A DNA stretch of 64,000 bases from NCBI RefSeq assembly GCF_902506435.1, contig NZ_LR733215.1, positions 2,519,509 to 2,583,508 on the forward strand. Reading direction: 5' to 3'. Shown here piece after piece: positions 38,455-46,949 of the stretch (the stretch's first letter is position 1; the number at the start of each line of letters is the position of its first letter). The notes below the pieces were generated by a model. The model had not been told where the DNA came from and did no database searches. It saw only the letters and a list, made by a program, of their open reading frames with translations. A program made the position numbers and the translations under genes. This DNA comes from Nocardioides sp. AX2bis. GTDB lineage: Bacteria; Actinomycetota; Actinomycetes; Propionibacteriales; Nocardioidaceae.

Positions 38455-40089
38455 TCAGGATCCGAAGACCCGCTCCCCCGCCACCCACGTCCCGACGACC
38501 TGCGCCGCACCGATCTCCGTGACCGGACCGGCGAACGGGTCCCGGTCGAGGAGCACCAGGTCGGCCTCCCTGCCCGGGGCCAGGGTGCCGACCTCGGCCT
38601 CGCGGCCGTTCACCCAGGCGCTGCCCGAGGTGTATGCCGCCAGCGCGGTCACGAGGTCCACCGCCTGCTCGGGCAGGAACGCCTCGGTGCCACCTCGCCC
38701 GTGCTCGCCGTAGGACGTGCGGTTGACGGCGGTGTGGATCGCCTCGAACGGCGCCGGGCTGCTCACCGGCCAGTCGCTGCCCATCACCAGCCTCGCGCCG
38801 TGGCGGACCAGCGCGCCGAACGGGTACTGCCACCGGGCCCGCTCCGCGCCGACGAACGGCAGCGTCAGCTGAGTCATCTGCTCGTCGAGGCACGCCCACA
38901 GCGCCTGGGCGTTGGCGGCGACGCCGAGCTCGGCGAAGCGCGGCAGGTCGACGGGGTCGACCATCTGCAGGTGGGCCACGTGGTGCCGCCCGACGCCCCG
39001 GCGTCCCACGGGGACGTCCGCGAACGCGTCCAGCGCCTCGCGCACCCCCCGGTCGCCGATGGCGTGCACGTGGACCTGGAACCCCGCCGCGTCGAGCGCC
39101 ACGACGGCCTCGCGCAGCGCCGCCGGGTCGACGAAGGAGTGCCCGTGGTTGGCCGTCGCGTGACCGCAGCGGTCGAGGTACGGCGCCCCCAGCGCCGCGG
39201 TGCCGTTCTCGGCCACCCCGTCCTGCATCACCTTGACGCTGGTCGCCCGGAACCGGCCCTGGGAGTAGGAGTCGCGGCGGGCCAGCAGGTCCGGGAGCTG
39301 CTCGACGCCGCGCTCCCGGTCCCACCACAGCGCCCCGACGACGTGGGCGGTGAGAGCACCGCGCCCGGCCGCGCGCCGGTAGGCCGGGCCGGGGTCGTCC
39401 AGGCCGGCGTAGTCGCCGACGATCGCGTCCTGCCAGCCGGTCACGCCCAGGGAGTGCAGGTAGGCCTGCCCGGCCAGCAGCGCCGCGTCGTACTCCGCGT
39501 CGGTCGTCGGCGGGACCAGTCGCGACACCAGCGCCATCGCGCCCTCGTGCAGGGTCCCGGTCGGACGCCCGCGGTCGTCCCGCTCGATGCGTCCGTCGGG
39601 CGGGTCGGGCGTGCGCTCGTCGACACCGGCCATCGCCAGGGCGCGGCTGCTGACCCAGGCGCCGTGGTGGTCGCGGTTGGGAAGGAATACCGGCCGGTCC
39701 CCGACGACGGCGTCGAGGTCGGCGGCGGTGGGCGTACCGCCCGGGAAGGCCGACATGGACCACCCGCCGCCCAGGACCCAGGGAAGGTCCGGGTGGGCCG
39801 CGGCGTACGCCGCGACCGCGGCCAGGGTGGCGGGCCGGTCGGTGTGCGCGGTGAGGTCGCAGCGGATCCGCTCGAGCCCGCCCTGGACGGCGTGGACGTG
39901 GGCGTCGACGAGGCCGGGGAGGACCAGCCCGCCCCCGGCCTCGACGACCTCGGCGTCGTCCGCCCACCGCTCGGGCTCCCCCGGGCCGAGCAGGGCGACG
40001 ATCCTGGTGCCGCGCACGACCACGGTCCTGGGCCCGCGCAGGCGGTGTCCGTCGAAGACCCGCCCGTCCCGGATGACGAGGTCACGCAT
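38455..40089 (-). CDS. Amidohydrolase, YtcJ-like (metallo-dependent hydrolase)
   Basis: 544 residues from an ATG; a GTG five codons upstream is also possible. The metal ligands include His64 and His66 in VDAHVHAVQGG; further motifs are FQVHVHAIGDRGVREALDAF, RHHVAHLQMVDP and the late metal aspartate in LVMGSDWPVSSPAPFEAI. This is the amidohydrolase_3/YtcJ group, whose members hydrolyse exocyclic amides; substrates are mostly unknown. It is divergent from a class III aminotransferase, with a shared control region that holds the polyamine-type motif, so an amide of an amine is a plausible substrate. Confidence 0.85.
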   Translation of the reverse strand: MRDLVIRDGRVFDGHRLRGPRTVVVRGTRIVALLGPGEPERWADDAEVVEAGGGLVLPGLVDAHVHAVQGGLERIRCDLTAHTDRPATLAAVAAYAAAHPDLPWVLGGGWSMSAFPGGTPTAADLDAVVGDRPVFLPNRDHHGAWVSSRALAMAGVDERTPDPPDGRIERDDRGRPTGTLHEGAMALVSRLVPPTTDAEYDAALLAGQAYLHSLGVTGWQDAIVGDYAGLDDPGPAYRRAAGRGALTAHVVGALWWDRERGVEQLPDLLARRDSYSQGRFRATSVKVMQDGVAENGTAALGAPYLDRCGHATANHGHSFVDPAALREAVVALDAAGFQVHVHAIGDRGVREALDAFADVPVGRRGVGRHHVAHLQMVDPVDLPRFAELGVAANAQALWACLDEQMTQLTLPFVGAERARWQYPFGALVRHGARLVMGSDWPVSSPAPFEAIHTAVNRTSYGEHGRGGTEAFLPEQAVDLVTALAAYTSGSAWVNGREAEVGTLAPGREADLVLLDRDPFAGPVTEIGAAQVVGTWVAGERVFGS

Positions 40090-40120
40090 GCGACAGGTAT
40101 ACACCGACGAGACAGCCCTC

Positions 40121-40168
40121 AGCGACGGATTTCGTCACAAATCGATCGGATCGCCACGAATCCGCTTG
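40121..40168. promoter_or_regulatory. Putative polyamine-regulon operator between divergent amidohydrolase and aminotransferase genes
   Basis: On the minus strand 40121-40138 reads GTGACGAAATCCGTCGCT, matching the polyamine-transporter motif CAACGAAATCCTTCGT. On the plus strand CACGAATCCGCTTG (40155-40168) is a weaker second copy, facing the first. The region is only 112 bp and serves both genes. Confidence 0.5.
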
Positions 40169-40201
40169 CATCCGGGCCGGACCAGCGCGCACCATGGACC
40201 C

Positions 40202-41590
40202 ATGCACCCGGACTACGACCACCTCCAGCAGGCTGCCAAGGACCACCTGTGGATGCACTTCACGCGCCACGGCTCCTACGACCACGCAGACGTGCCGATC
40301 ATGGTCCGGGGCGAGGGGGCGTACCTCTTCGACGCCCAGGGCAAGCGCTACCTCGACGGCCTGGCCGGGCTGTTCGTCAGCCAGCTCGGCCACGGACGCG
40401 AGGAGCTCGCCGAGGCCGCGGCCAAGCAGGCGCGCGAGCTGGCGTTCATGCCGCTGTGGTCCTACGCGCACCCGACCGCGATCGAGCTCGCCGAGCGGCT
40501 GGCCGGCTACGCCCCCGGCGACCTGAACCGGGTCTTCTTCACCTCCGGCGGCGGCGAGGCCGTCGAGAGCGCCTGGAAGCTGGCCAAGAACTACTTCAAG
40601 CTCACCGGCAAGCCGATGAAGCACAAGGTCATCAGCCGCGCCATCGCCTACCACGGCACCACCCAGGGCGCGCTGTCCATCACCGGGCTGCCGCTGCTCA
40701 AGCAGCAGTTCGAGCCGCTGGTCCCCTCGACCTTCCGGGTGCCGAACACCAACATCTACCGCGCCGCCGAGATCACCGGCGGCTTCCTCGACGGCAGCGA
40801 CCCCGAGGCCTTCGGCCGCTGGGCCGCCGACCAGATCGCCGTCGCCATCGAGAACGAGGGCCCCGACACCGTCGCCGCGGTCTTCCTGGAGCCGGTGCAG
40901 AACGCCGGCGGCTGCTTCCCGCCGCCCCCGGGCTACTTCGAGCGGGTCCGCGAGATCTGCGACGAGTACGACGTGCTGCTGGTCTCCGACGAGGTCATCT
41001 GCGCCTTCGGCCGGCTGGGCTACTTCTTCGGCGCCGAGCGCTTCGGCTACCAGCCCGACATCATCACCTGCGCGAAGGGCATCACCTCGGGGTACGCCCC
41101 GCTCGGCGCGATGATCGCCAGCGACCGCCTGATGGAGCCGTTCCTGGCCGACAAGGTCTCCTTCGCCCACGGCTACACCTTCGGCGGGCACCCGGTCTCC
41201 ACCGCGGTCGCGATGAAGAACCTCGACATCTTCGAGGACGAGAAGGTCTTGGAGAACGTCCGGGACAACACCGACGCGCTGCGCGCCACCCTCGAGCGGC
41301 TCAAGGACCTCCCGATCGTGGGCGACGTCCGCGGCGACGGCTACTTCTTCGGCATCGAGCTGGTCAAGGACAAGGACACCCTGGAGTCGTTCACCTCCGA
41401 GGAGTGCGAGCGCCTGCTCTACGGCTTCGTCTCCAAGCAGCTCTTCGCCGAGGGCCTCTACTGCCGCGCCGACGACCGCGGGGACCCGGTCGTCCAGCTC
41501 GCGCCCCCGCTGGTCTGCACCCAGGAGCACTTCGACGAGATGGAGCAGATCCTGCGCGTCGTGCTCGACAAGGCCGGCTCGCTCATCTGA
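40202..41590 (+). CDS. Class III aminotransferase (probable diamine:pyruvate type)
   Basis: 462 residues from an ATG. It has PLP Lys292 (CAKGITSGYAPLGA), Asp263 in VSDEVICAFGRLG, and GGGEAVESAWKLAKNYF. The sequence style (YDHLQQAAKDHLWMHFT near the N-terminus and FGGHPVSTAVAMKNLDIFE) fits the omega-amino acid/diamine:pyruvate aminotransferase group, often annotated as aspartate aminotransferase family. Putrescine-to-4-aminobutanal conversion is a reasonable guess, supported by the shared control motif. A small hairpin follows. Confidence 0.87.
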   Translation: MHPDYDHLQQAAKDHLWMHFTRHGSYDHADVPIMVRGEGAYLFDAQGKRYLDGLAGLFVSQLGHGREELAEAAAKQARELAFMPLWSYAHPTAIELAERLAGYAPGDLNRVFFTSGGGEAVESAWKLAKNYFKLTGKPMKHKVISRAIAYHGTTQGALSITGLPLLKQQFEPLVPSTFRVPNTNIYRAAEITGGFLDGSDPEAFGRWAADQIAVAIENEGPDTVAAVFLEPVQNAGGCFPPPPGYFERVREICDEYDVLLVSDEVICAFGRLGYFFGAERFGYQPDIITCAKGITSGYAPLGAMIASDRLMEPFLADKVSFAHGYTFGGHPVSTAVAMKNLDIFEDEKVLENVRDNTDALRATLERLKDLPIVGDVRGDGYFFGIELVKDKDTLESFTSEECERLLYGFVSKQLFAEGLYCRADDRGDPVVQLAPPLVCTQEHFDEMEQILRVVLDKAGSLI

Positions 41591-41592
41591 GA

Positions 41593-41608
41593 CCGCGCCG
41601 AGGCGCGG
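41593..41608 (+). terminator. Short GC hairpin after the aminotransferase
   Basis: CCGCGC at 41593-41598, a CGAG loop, and GCGCGG at 41603-41608, three bases after the stop. It is a compact 6-bp stem and probably a terminator. Confidence 0.5.
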
Positions 41609-41630
41609 CGTGGGCGGGCATGATGGGGCG

Positions 41631-41795
41631 ATGACCTCCCGACCGCTCCGCTGCCGCCTCGGCCTGCACTCGTTCCGGCGCAACCAGCGCGACGCCGAGG
41701 GGCGCTACTTCTGCCGCCGGTGCGGCGAGCAGGGGCGGGACGAGCACTTCGACGCGGAGCGGATGCCGCCCGGCAACGGCGGCAACGGCGCCTGA
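41631..41795 (+). CDS. Small zinc-ribbon-like protein (DUF1660-like)
   Basis: 54 residues from an ATG. Cys8, His13, Cys28 and Cys31 (CRLGLHSF, then YFCRRCGEQ) can bind one zinc, as in short DUF1660-like ribbon proteins. The C-terminus is a Gly/Asn-rich tail. No partner gene is obvious. It lies between two hairpins. The coding call rests on the motif and frame, and function is unknown. Confidence 0.6.
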   Translation: MTSRPLRCRLGLHSFRRNQRDAEGRYFCRRCGEQGRDEHFDAERMPPGNGGNGA

Positions 41796-41894
41796 CCGAC
41801 TGACGAGGGAGTCCTCCGCGCGATCCAGGGGTCGGGCCGGATCGGCCGCGCCGGCAACCCGTACCGGGCGTGCCGTGACCGACCGCTCAGGGCT

Positions 41895-41941
41895 CAGTGC
41901 AGCGGATCGGTGCCGGATACGCGTACCGATCCGCTGCACTG
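41895..41941. terminator. Long perfect hairpin between two convergent small genes
   Basis: A 17-bp perfect inverted repeat: CAGTGCAGCGGATCGGT at 41895-41911 and its complement at 41925-41941, with a 13-nt loop that overlaps the palindrome TACGCGTA. It stands between the stop of the zinc-ribbon gene and the stop of the small membrane-protein gene, so bidirectional termination is the simplest role. Its length and symmetry also fit a protein-binding or mobile-element site. Confidence 0.6.
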
Positions 41942-41965
41942 CTCACGCCCGCGACGCGGACCGCC

Positions 41966-42151
41966 TCACGCCCGGTCGGTCCGCGGCAGCGGCAGCTCGT
42001 CGGCGACGTACCAGTGCACCCAGGTGAGCGGGAAGACGAGCCCGGCGAGCACCGCCAGGGCCCACGGGTTGCCGCGGCGCCGCGCACCGAGCGCCGTCAG
42101 CGGACCGAACGCCACCAGCGGGACGACGAACCAGACGAGGACCTCGGTCAC
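41966..42151 (-). CDS. Small membrane protein, hypothetical
   Basis: 61 residues from a GTG. Two hydrophobic segments, TEVLVWFVVPLVAFGPLTAL and WALAVLAGLVFPLTWVHWYV, are separated by GARRRGNP, suggesting a hairpin in the membrane. The C-terminus is short and charged. No family is recognised. It is divergent from the FAD/NAD(P)-binding gene. Confidence 0.6.
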   Translation of the reverse strand: MTEVLVWFVVPLVAFGPLTALGARRRGNPWALAVLAGLVFPLTWVHWYVADELPLPRTDRA

Positions 42152-42271
42152 GCCACCAGTGTGGACCCGGGCAGCCCGCGACGGAAGAGTCGTCGCGACG
42201 CACCGCACCGGACACCGCTAAACCGAACTAATCCAGTAGCCTTTGTCGAGAACCGACCTGAGGAGGCCTGG

Positions 42272-43633
42272 GTGACCACGATCTCGATCATCGGGGGCGG
42301 GGCGAGCGGCACGCTCACCGCCGTCCACCTGCTGCACGCCTCGCGCGGCAGCGACCTGCGCGTCGTGCTCCACGAGCGCGGCGCGGCCGTCGCGCGCGGG
42401 GTGGCGTACGGCACGACCGACGAGCGGCACCTGCTGAACGTGCGCAGCCGCGACATGAGCGCCTTCCCCGACGACCCCGGGCACCTCGTGGAGTGGGCGC
42501 TGGGCGCCGGCCGCCCGGTCGACCCGCTGGGGTTCCTGCCCCGCGCGACCTACGCGGCCTACCTCGACCACCTCCTCGCCGAGGCCGACGACGGCCGCCT
42601 GACCGTGCGTACCGAGGAGGTGGCCGACGTCCTCCCGGCACCGGTGGGACCCGGCTACTACGTCCGGGGCCCGCAGGGCACGACCCGGGCCGACGGTGTC
42701 GTCCTGGCCTACGGCAACCTCCCGCCCCGCGCGCTGAGCACGACCGACGGGCCGCTGCCGGAGACCTCCTGGCACCTGCCGAGCGCCTGGGACACCGCGG
42801 CCCTCGACGCGCTGGCCGACGACGCCACCGTCGTCCTGGTCGGCAGCGGCCTCACCGCGGTGGACGCCGCCATCACCCTGCTCGACGGCGACACCCGGCG
42901 GCGCGTGGTGATGCTGAGCCGGAACGGGCTGCTCCCCCGCGCGCACCTGCCCCTGCCCTGCTCCACCAGCTGGGTCACCCAGGCACCGACCGGCCCGCTC
43001 AGCGCCGACGGCCTGGCCGCGCTGGTCACCGCGCAGGTCGACCGGGCCCGGGAGCGGGGCGTCTGCTGGCGCTCGGTCGTCGACGGGCTGCGCGGGACCA
43101 CCCAGCGGCTCTGGCTCCGGCTCGACACCGCGGAGCGCGCGAGGTTCGTGCGCGAGCACGCCCGCGGCTGGGAGGTGCTGCGCCACCGGATGGCGCCCGG
43201 CGTCGCCGAGAGGATCCGGTCGTACGCCGACCAGGGCCGCCTCGAGGTCGTCGGCGGCGGCCTCACCGCCGTGGAGGACCTCGGTACGCAGGCGCGGGTC
43301 GCCCTCGCCGGCGGGCGCAGCATCGAGGCCGACGCGGTCGTCAACTGCACCGGCCCGTTGACCGACCTCGACGCCACCGCCGTCCCGCTGCTCGCGGCAC
43401 TGCGCCGTCGCCGGCTGCTGGCCCGGGACGCCCTCGGGCTCGGCGTGGCCTGCCTGCCCGACGGCACGGTGCTCGACGACCAGGGCCTGGTCGTCCCTGA
43501 CCTCCACGTGGTCGGCCCCCCGCGCAAGGGCGCGCTGTGGGAGACCACGGCGGTGCCGGAGATCCGTACCCAGGCCGCCGAGCTGGCCGAGCGGCTGGCG
43601 GCTCGCCACGTCAGGGTCGCCGTTCCGGCCTGA
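42272..43633 (+). CDS. FAD/NAD(P)-binding protein (YdhS-like)
   Basis: 453 residues from a GTG with a strong AGGAGG site. The N-terminal dinucleotide-binding motif is ISIIGGGASGTLTAVHLL; the family region FGVAYG-like VARGVAYGTTDERHLLNVRSRDMSAFPD follows. A second Rossmann motif is VVLVGSGLTAVDAAITLL, and VVNCTGP occurs near residue 360. This is the NAD_binding_9/YdhS family, of unknown reaction. The upstream 60 bases are unusually AT-rich for this window (CTAAACCGAACTAATCC), which suggests a promoter and operator. Confidence 0.82.
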   Translation: MTTISIIGGGASGTLTAVHLLHASRGSDLRVVLHERGAAVARGVAYGTTDERHLLNVRSRDMSAFPDDPGHLVEWALGAGRPVDPLGFLPRATYAAYLDHLLAEADDGRLTVRTEEVADVLPAPVGPGYYVRGPQGTTRADGVVLAYGNLPPRALSTTDGPLPETSWHLPSAWDTAALDALADDATVVLVGSGLTAVDAAITLLDGDTRRRVVMLSRNGLLPRAHLPLPCSTSWVTQAPTGPLSADGLAALVTAQVDRARERGVCWRSVVDGLRGTTQRLWLRLDTAERARFVREHARGWEVLRHRMAPGVAERIRSYADQGRLEVVGGGLTAVEDLGTQARVALAGGRSIEADAVVNCTGPLTDLDATAVPLLAALRRRRLLARDALGLGVACLPDGTVLDDQGLVVPDLHVVGPPRKGALWETTAVPEIRTQAAELAERLAARHVRVAVPA

Positions 43634-43655
43634 CCGCCCGCCGTCTGGCTGTCTG

Positions 43656-43685
43656 GCCGGGCGGCCGGGCGGCCCGCCGCCCGGC
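43656..43685. terminator. Bidirectional GC hairpin
   Basis: GCCGGGCGGC at 43656-43665 and GCCGCCCGGC at 43676-43685 form a 10-bp stem with a 10-nt loop, between the stops of the converging FAD/NAD(P)-binding and Asp-rich protein genes. Confidence 0.65.
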
Positions 43686-43697
43686 CGCAGGTCCACC

Positions 43698-44633
43698 TCA
43701 GCGGCGCAGGAGCTCGATCTCCTCGAGCGTCCCGTCGTCGTCCAGGTCGACCTCGACGACCTCGGTGCCGACGGTCAGGTCGGCGGTCGAACCCTCGTCG
43801 TCGCGGTCCTCGTCGCTGTCGCGGTCCCCGTCGCTGTCGCGGTCCCCGTCGTCGTCGCGGTCCCCGTCGTCGTCGCGGTCGTCGCGGTCCTCGAGCTCGA
43901 TCTCGGTGTCCGCGGTGACGATGAAGCTCAGCGTGTTCTCGCCCGCGGCGATCTGGAGCTCGCCGGTGGTCTCGTCGAAGGACGTGACGAGCCCGAGCAG
44001 GTCGCCGTCGTCCTCGCCGTCGTCGAGCGAGCAGTCGTCCCCCTCCTCGTCGTCGTCGTCCTCGTCGTGCTGACCGTCGCCGTCGTGGTCCTCGTCGCCG
44101 TCGAGGACACCGTCGTCGTCGGAGTCGTCGTCGTCGGCGCGGTAGCCGAAGTCGTTCTCGTCCTCGTCCGAGACGTGGTCGTCGTCGGCGTCGTCGTCGT
44201 CCTCGCGGCAGGACTCGGAGGCGTCGTCCTCGTCCTCGTTGTCCACGCCGTCGCGGTCGGAGTCCTCGTCGCCGTCGCGGATGCCGTCGTCGTCGGAATC
44301 GCGGTCGTCCACGTCGGTGTCGCGGTCGTCGTCGAGGACCTCGTCCCCGTCGTCGTGGCCGTCCCCGTCGGAGTCCTCGTCCTCGGGCAGCGCGCCCCGG
44401 CGGAGCTCGGCGAGGTTGCGCAGGCCGTCCCTGTCGAGGTCGGCGCGGGCGTCGGCACGCTGCGGGTCGAGCCCGTGACGCGCCTCCCAGCGGTCGGGCA
44501 TCCCGTCGTCGTCCCGGTCCGCGCCGGCGGCGTAGGTCGGTGCGGACGCGAGGATCAGGGAGGACAACGTCAGGGCGCCGGACGTGGCCAGGAGGGCGGC
44601 GCGGCGGGTCGGGTTCTGGTGGAAGACGGACAT
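43698..44633 (-). CDS. Secreted Asp-rich protein with thrombospondin type 3-like calcium repeats
   Basis: 311 residues from an ATG. A signal peptide (RRAALLATSGALTLSSLILA, cut near residue 36) precedes many DxDxDGxxD-type repeats (DRDDDGMPDRWEARHGLDP, DSDGDGHDDGDE, DHDGDGQHDEDDDD). These are TSP3-like calcium-binding loops. Residues ~215-245 form a less acidic module (LGLVTSFDETTGELQIAAGENTLSF), then further Asp/Arg repeats and a short C-terminal strand-like segment. The two cysteines could pair. Predicted to be an exported, strongly acidic calcium-binding protein; the role is unknown. Repeat coding could make the length variable. Confidence 0.8.
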   Translation of the reverse strand: MSVFHQNPTRRAALLATSGALTLSSLILASAPTYAAGADRDDDGMPDRWEARHGLDPQRADARADLDRDGLRNLAELRRGALPEDEDSDGDGHDDGDEVLDDDRDTDVDDRDSDDDGIRDGDEDSDRDGVDNEDEDDASESCREDDDDADDDHVSDEDENDFGYRADDDDSDDDGVLDGDEDHDGDGQHDEDDDDEEGDDCSLDDGEDDGDLLGLVTSFDETTGELQIAAGENTLSFIVTADTEIELEDRDDRDDDGDRDDDGDRDSDGDRDSDEDRDDEGSTADLTVGTEVVEVDLDDDGTLEEIELLRR

Positions 44634-44664
44634 GGGGGGATGCCTCTCGTCGGTGCTGGGGGGA

Positions 44665-44683
44665 CGGTCCTCGGGCAGGACCG
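44665..44683 (-). terminator. Hairpin downstream of the amine oxidase gene
   Basis: CGGTCCT at 44665-44671 and AGGACCG at 44677-44683 with a 5-nt loop. It is downstream of the amine oxidase operon and upstream of the Asp-rich protein gene, so it may terminate the operon or act as an operator for the next gene. Confidence 0.4.
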
Positions 44684-44773
44684 GTCACATCATCACCAGC
44701 GCCGCGGCCGCGCACGACGCATCGCCGAACATTCCCCGGGGTCCGTTGGTCCCGGTTCGTTGCTCCCGGTGGG

Positions 44774-46159
44774 TCAGGAGTCGAAGCCGAGCCCGGCCCG
44801 GTCGAGCCCGCGCAGCCACAGGTTGCGGCGCCCGCCCCGGGCGTCGGCTGCGGCCAGGGAGTGCCGGGTGGCGGTGATCCCGCCCCAGCGCAGCGGCTCG
44901 GGAGGGAAGGGCAGGGGCTTCTCACGCACCATCCGCAGCGCGGTCCGCTCGGTCTCCTCCCCCGCCAGCAGGTCGAGGACCACGTCGGCGCCGAACCGGG
45001 TCGCGGCGACGCCGAGCCCGGTGTAGCCGGCGGCGTACCCGACGCGCCCACCCAGCGCGGTGCCGAAGAACGCGGTGAACCGGGTGCAGGTGTCGATCAC
45101 GCCGCCCCAGCGGTGCGAGATCCCCACGTCGGCCAGCGCGGGGAACGTGTCGACGAGCTGCTCGGCCAGGAGGGCGTGCGTCCGGCCCTGCTCCAGCGAC
45201 CGGTCGATCCGGCTGCCCCAGTGGTAGACCGCGTCGTAGCCGCCCCACAGCAGGCGGTCGTCGCGGGTCAGCCGGGAGTAGTGGAAGAGGTTGCCGGCGT
45301 CGGCCAGGCCCTCCCGCCCGGCCCACCCGATCGCCGCGCGCTGCTCGGCGTCGAGCGGCTCGGTCATCAGCACGTGGTCGTAGACCGGCACCGTCATCAA
45401 CCGTAGTCGGCGCAGCAGCGACGGGAAGGCGTTGGTGGCCAGCACGACGTGCCGCGCCGTGACGCTCCCGCGGACGGTACGCACCCGTACCCCGGCGCCC
45501 TCGCGCGCCAGCCCGGTGGCGGGACTGCCCTCGTGGACCACGCCGCCCAGGCCACGGACGGCCTCGCGCAGGCCCCACGCCAGGCGGGCCGGCTCGACCA
45601 GGGCGGTCCCGCCGGGCTCGTGCAGCCCGCCGAGCCAGGTCGGGGAGTCGACGCGCGCCCGGGTCGCGGCGGCGTCGAGGACCTCGACGTCGTGCCCGGC
45701 CGCCGCCATCGCCTCCCCCAGCGCGGCCAGCTCCTCGACCTGGTGCGGCGCGGTGGCCGCGGTGAGCTCGCCCGAGACGCGGAAGTCGCAGTCGACGGCG
45801 TACCGCTCGACCGTCTCGCCGATCGCGGCGAGGTTCTCCGCCCCGAGCCGGTCCAGCTGCGCGAGCTCCTCGGGCCACCGCTCGAGGCCGTTGCCGAAGC
45901 CGTGGGTGAGGCTGGCCGAGGCGAAGCCGCCGTTGCGCCCGCTCGCCTCCTGGCCGCACGAGCCTGCCTCGAGCACCACGACCGTGCGACCGGGGTCGCG
46001 CTCGAGGGCCCGCAGCGCGGCCCACAGCCCGGCGTACCCGCCGCCCACGACGACCAGGTCGGCGGTGACGTCCTCGAGCAGCGGCGGCAGCGGGTCCGGG
46101 CGGGCCGGGTCGTCGAGCCAGTAGCAGCGGGGGGCGGCGTCGGCGAGGGTGTCAGGCAA
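44774..46159 (-). CDS. FAD-dependent amine oxidase, DAO family (gamma-glutamylputrescine oxidase-like)
   Basis: 461 residues from a TTG that overlaps the stop of the upstream permease gene by 8 bases, so it is translationally coupled. The FAD motif is ADLVVVGGGYAGLWAAL, followed by SCGQEASGRNGGFASASLTHG, the covalent/flavin-loop style of the PuuB/DadA group. The C-terminal segment GYAAGYTGLGVAATRFGADVVLDLLAG closes the FAD site. It probably oxidises an imported amine, putrescine or its gamma-glutamyl derivative, to an aminoaldehyde. Last gene of the transporter operon. Confidence 0.88.
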   Translation of the reverse strand: MPDTLADAAPRCYWLDDPARPDPLPPLLEDVTADLVVVGGGYAGLWAALRALERDPGRTVVVLEAGSCGQEASGRNGGFASASLTHGFGNGLERWPEELAQLDRLGAENLAAIGETVERYAVDCDFRVSGELTAATAPHQVEELAALGEAMAAAGHDVEVLDAAATRARVDSPTWLGGLHEPGGTALVEPARLAWGLREAVRGLGGVVHEGSPATGLAREGAGVRVRTVRGSVTARHVVLATNAFPSLLRRLRLMTVPVYDHVLMTEPLDAEQRAAIGWAGREGLADAGNLFHYSRLTRDDRLLWGGYDAVYHWGSRIDRSLEQGRTHALLAEQLVDTFPALADVGISHRWGGVIDTCTRFTAFFGTALGGRVGYAAGYTGLGVAATRFGADVVLDLLAGEETERTALRMVREKPLPFPPEPLRWGGITATRHSLAAADARGGRRNLWLRGLDRAGLGFDS

Positions 46160-46949
46160 CGGGGACCTGCCGCCTCCGGTTGCGGACCTCGACGCCGATC
46201 ACGACCGCGATCGACAGCACGAACATCAGGGTCCCGATCACGTTCACCTGCATCGGGATGCCCACCCGGGCGACGCCCCAGACGTACATCGGGAACGTGG
46301 TGGTGTTGCCAGAGTTGAGGTTGGTGACGATGAAGTCGTCGAAGCTCAGCGAGAAGCTGAGGAGCGCGGCAGCCAGGATGCCGGGCAGGACCAGCGGGAA
46401 GGTGACCCGCCAGAAGGTCTGCGCCGGGGTCGCGTAGAGGTCCATCGCGGCCTGCTCCAGCGCGTCGTCCATGCCGGCCAGGCGGGCGCGCACCGTGACG
46501 ACGACGAAGGACAGGCAGAACATCACGTGCGCGATCAGGATGGTCCAGAACCCCAGCTGACCGGCCAGGCCGGAGGCGACGAAGAGCGCCAGCAGCGAGC
46601 TGCCGAGCACGACCTCCGGGGTGGCCATCGGCAGGAAGATCAGCAGGTTCGAGGCCGAGCGACCGCGGAAGCGGTGCCGCACCAGGGCGAAGGCGGCCAG
46701 CGTGCCGAGCACGGTCGACCCGGCGGTGGCCAGGGCACCGATCCGGATGCTGACCCCCAGCGCGGAGCACAGGTCGGGGTCGGCGCAGGGGTTCAGCCAG
46801 TTGTCGAGGGTGAACCCGTCGAAGCTGTAGACCAGCCGCGAGTCGGGGGCGTTGAAGCTCATCAGCACCACCACCGCGATCGGCACGAACGTGTAGACCA
46901 GCACCGCCAGCCCGAGCAGCAGCACGAGGTTGTCGCGGACCCACCTCAC
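46152..46949 (-). CDS. potC: Polyamine ABC transporter permease, PotC-like
   Basis: 265 residues from a GTG. Six membrane helices; the EAA loop that contacts the ATPase is the EQAAMDLYATPAQTFWRVTFPLVLPG segment. It starts in a four-base overlap with the previous permease and ends in an overlap with the amine oxidase. It should form the heterodimeric channel with the PotB-like protein. Substrate is inferred from the operon. Confidence 0.88.
   Translation of the reverse strand: MRWVRDNLVLLLGLAVLVYTFVPIAVVVLMSFNAPDSRLVYSFDGFTLDNWLNPCADPDLCSALGVSIRIGALATAGSTVLGTLAAFALVRHRFRGRSASNLLIFLPMATPEVVLGSSLLALFVASGLAGQLGFWTILIAHVMFCLSFVVVTVRARLAGMDDALEQAAMDLYATPAQTFWRVTFPLVLPGILAAALLSFSLSFDDFIVTNLNSGNTTTFPMYVWGVARVGIPMQVNVIGTLMFVLSIAVVIGVEVRNRRRQVPVA

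Noticed and set aside
43698..44450. Dense GTC/GTCGTC trinucleotide runs considered as a non-coding microsatellite
   Set aside because: They encode regular Asp-rich calcium loops in a frame with a signal peptide and a proper start.
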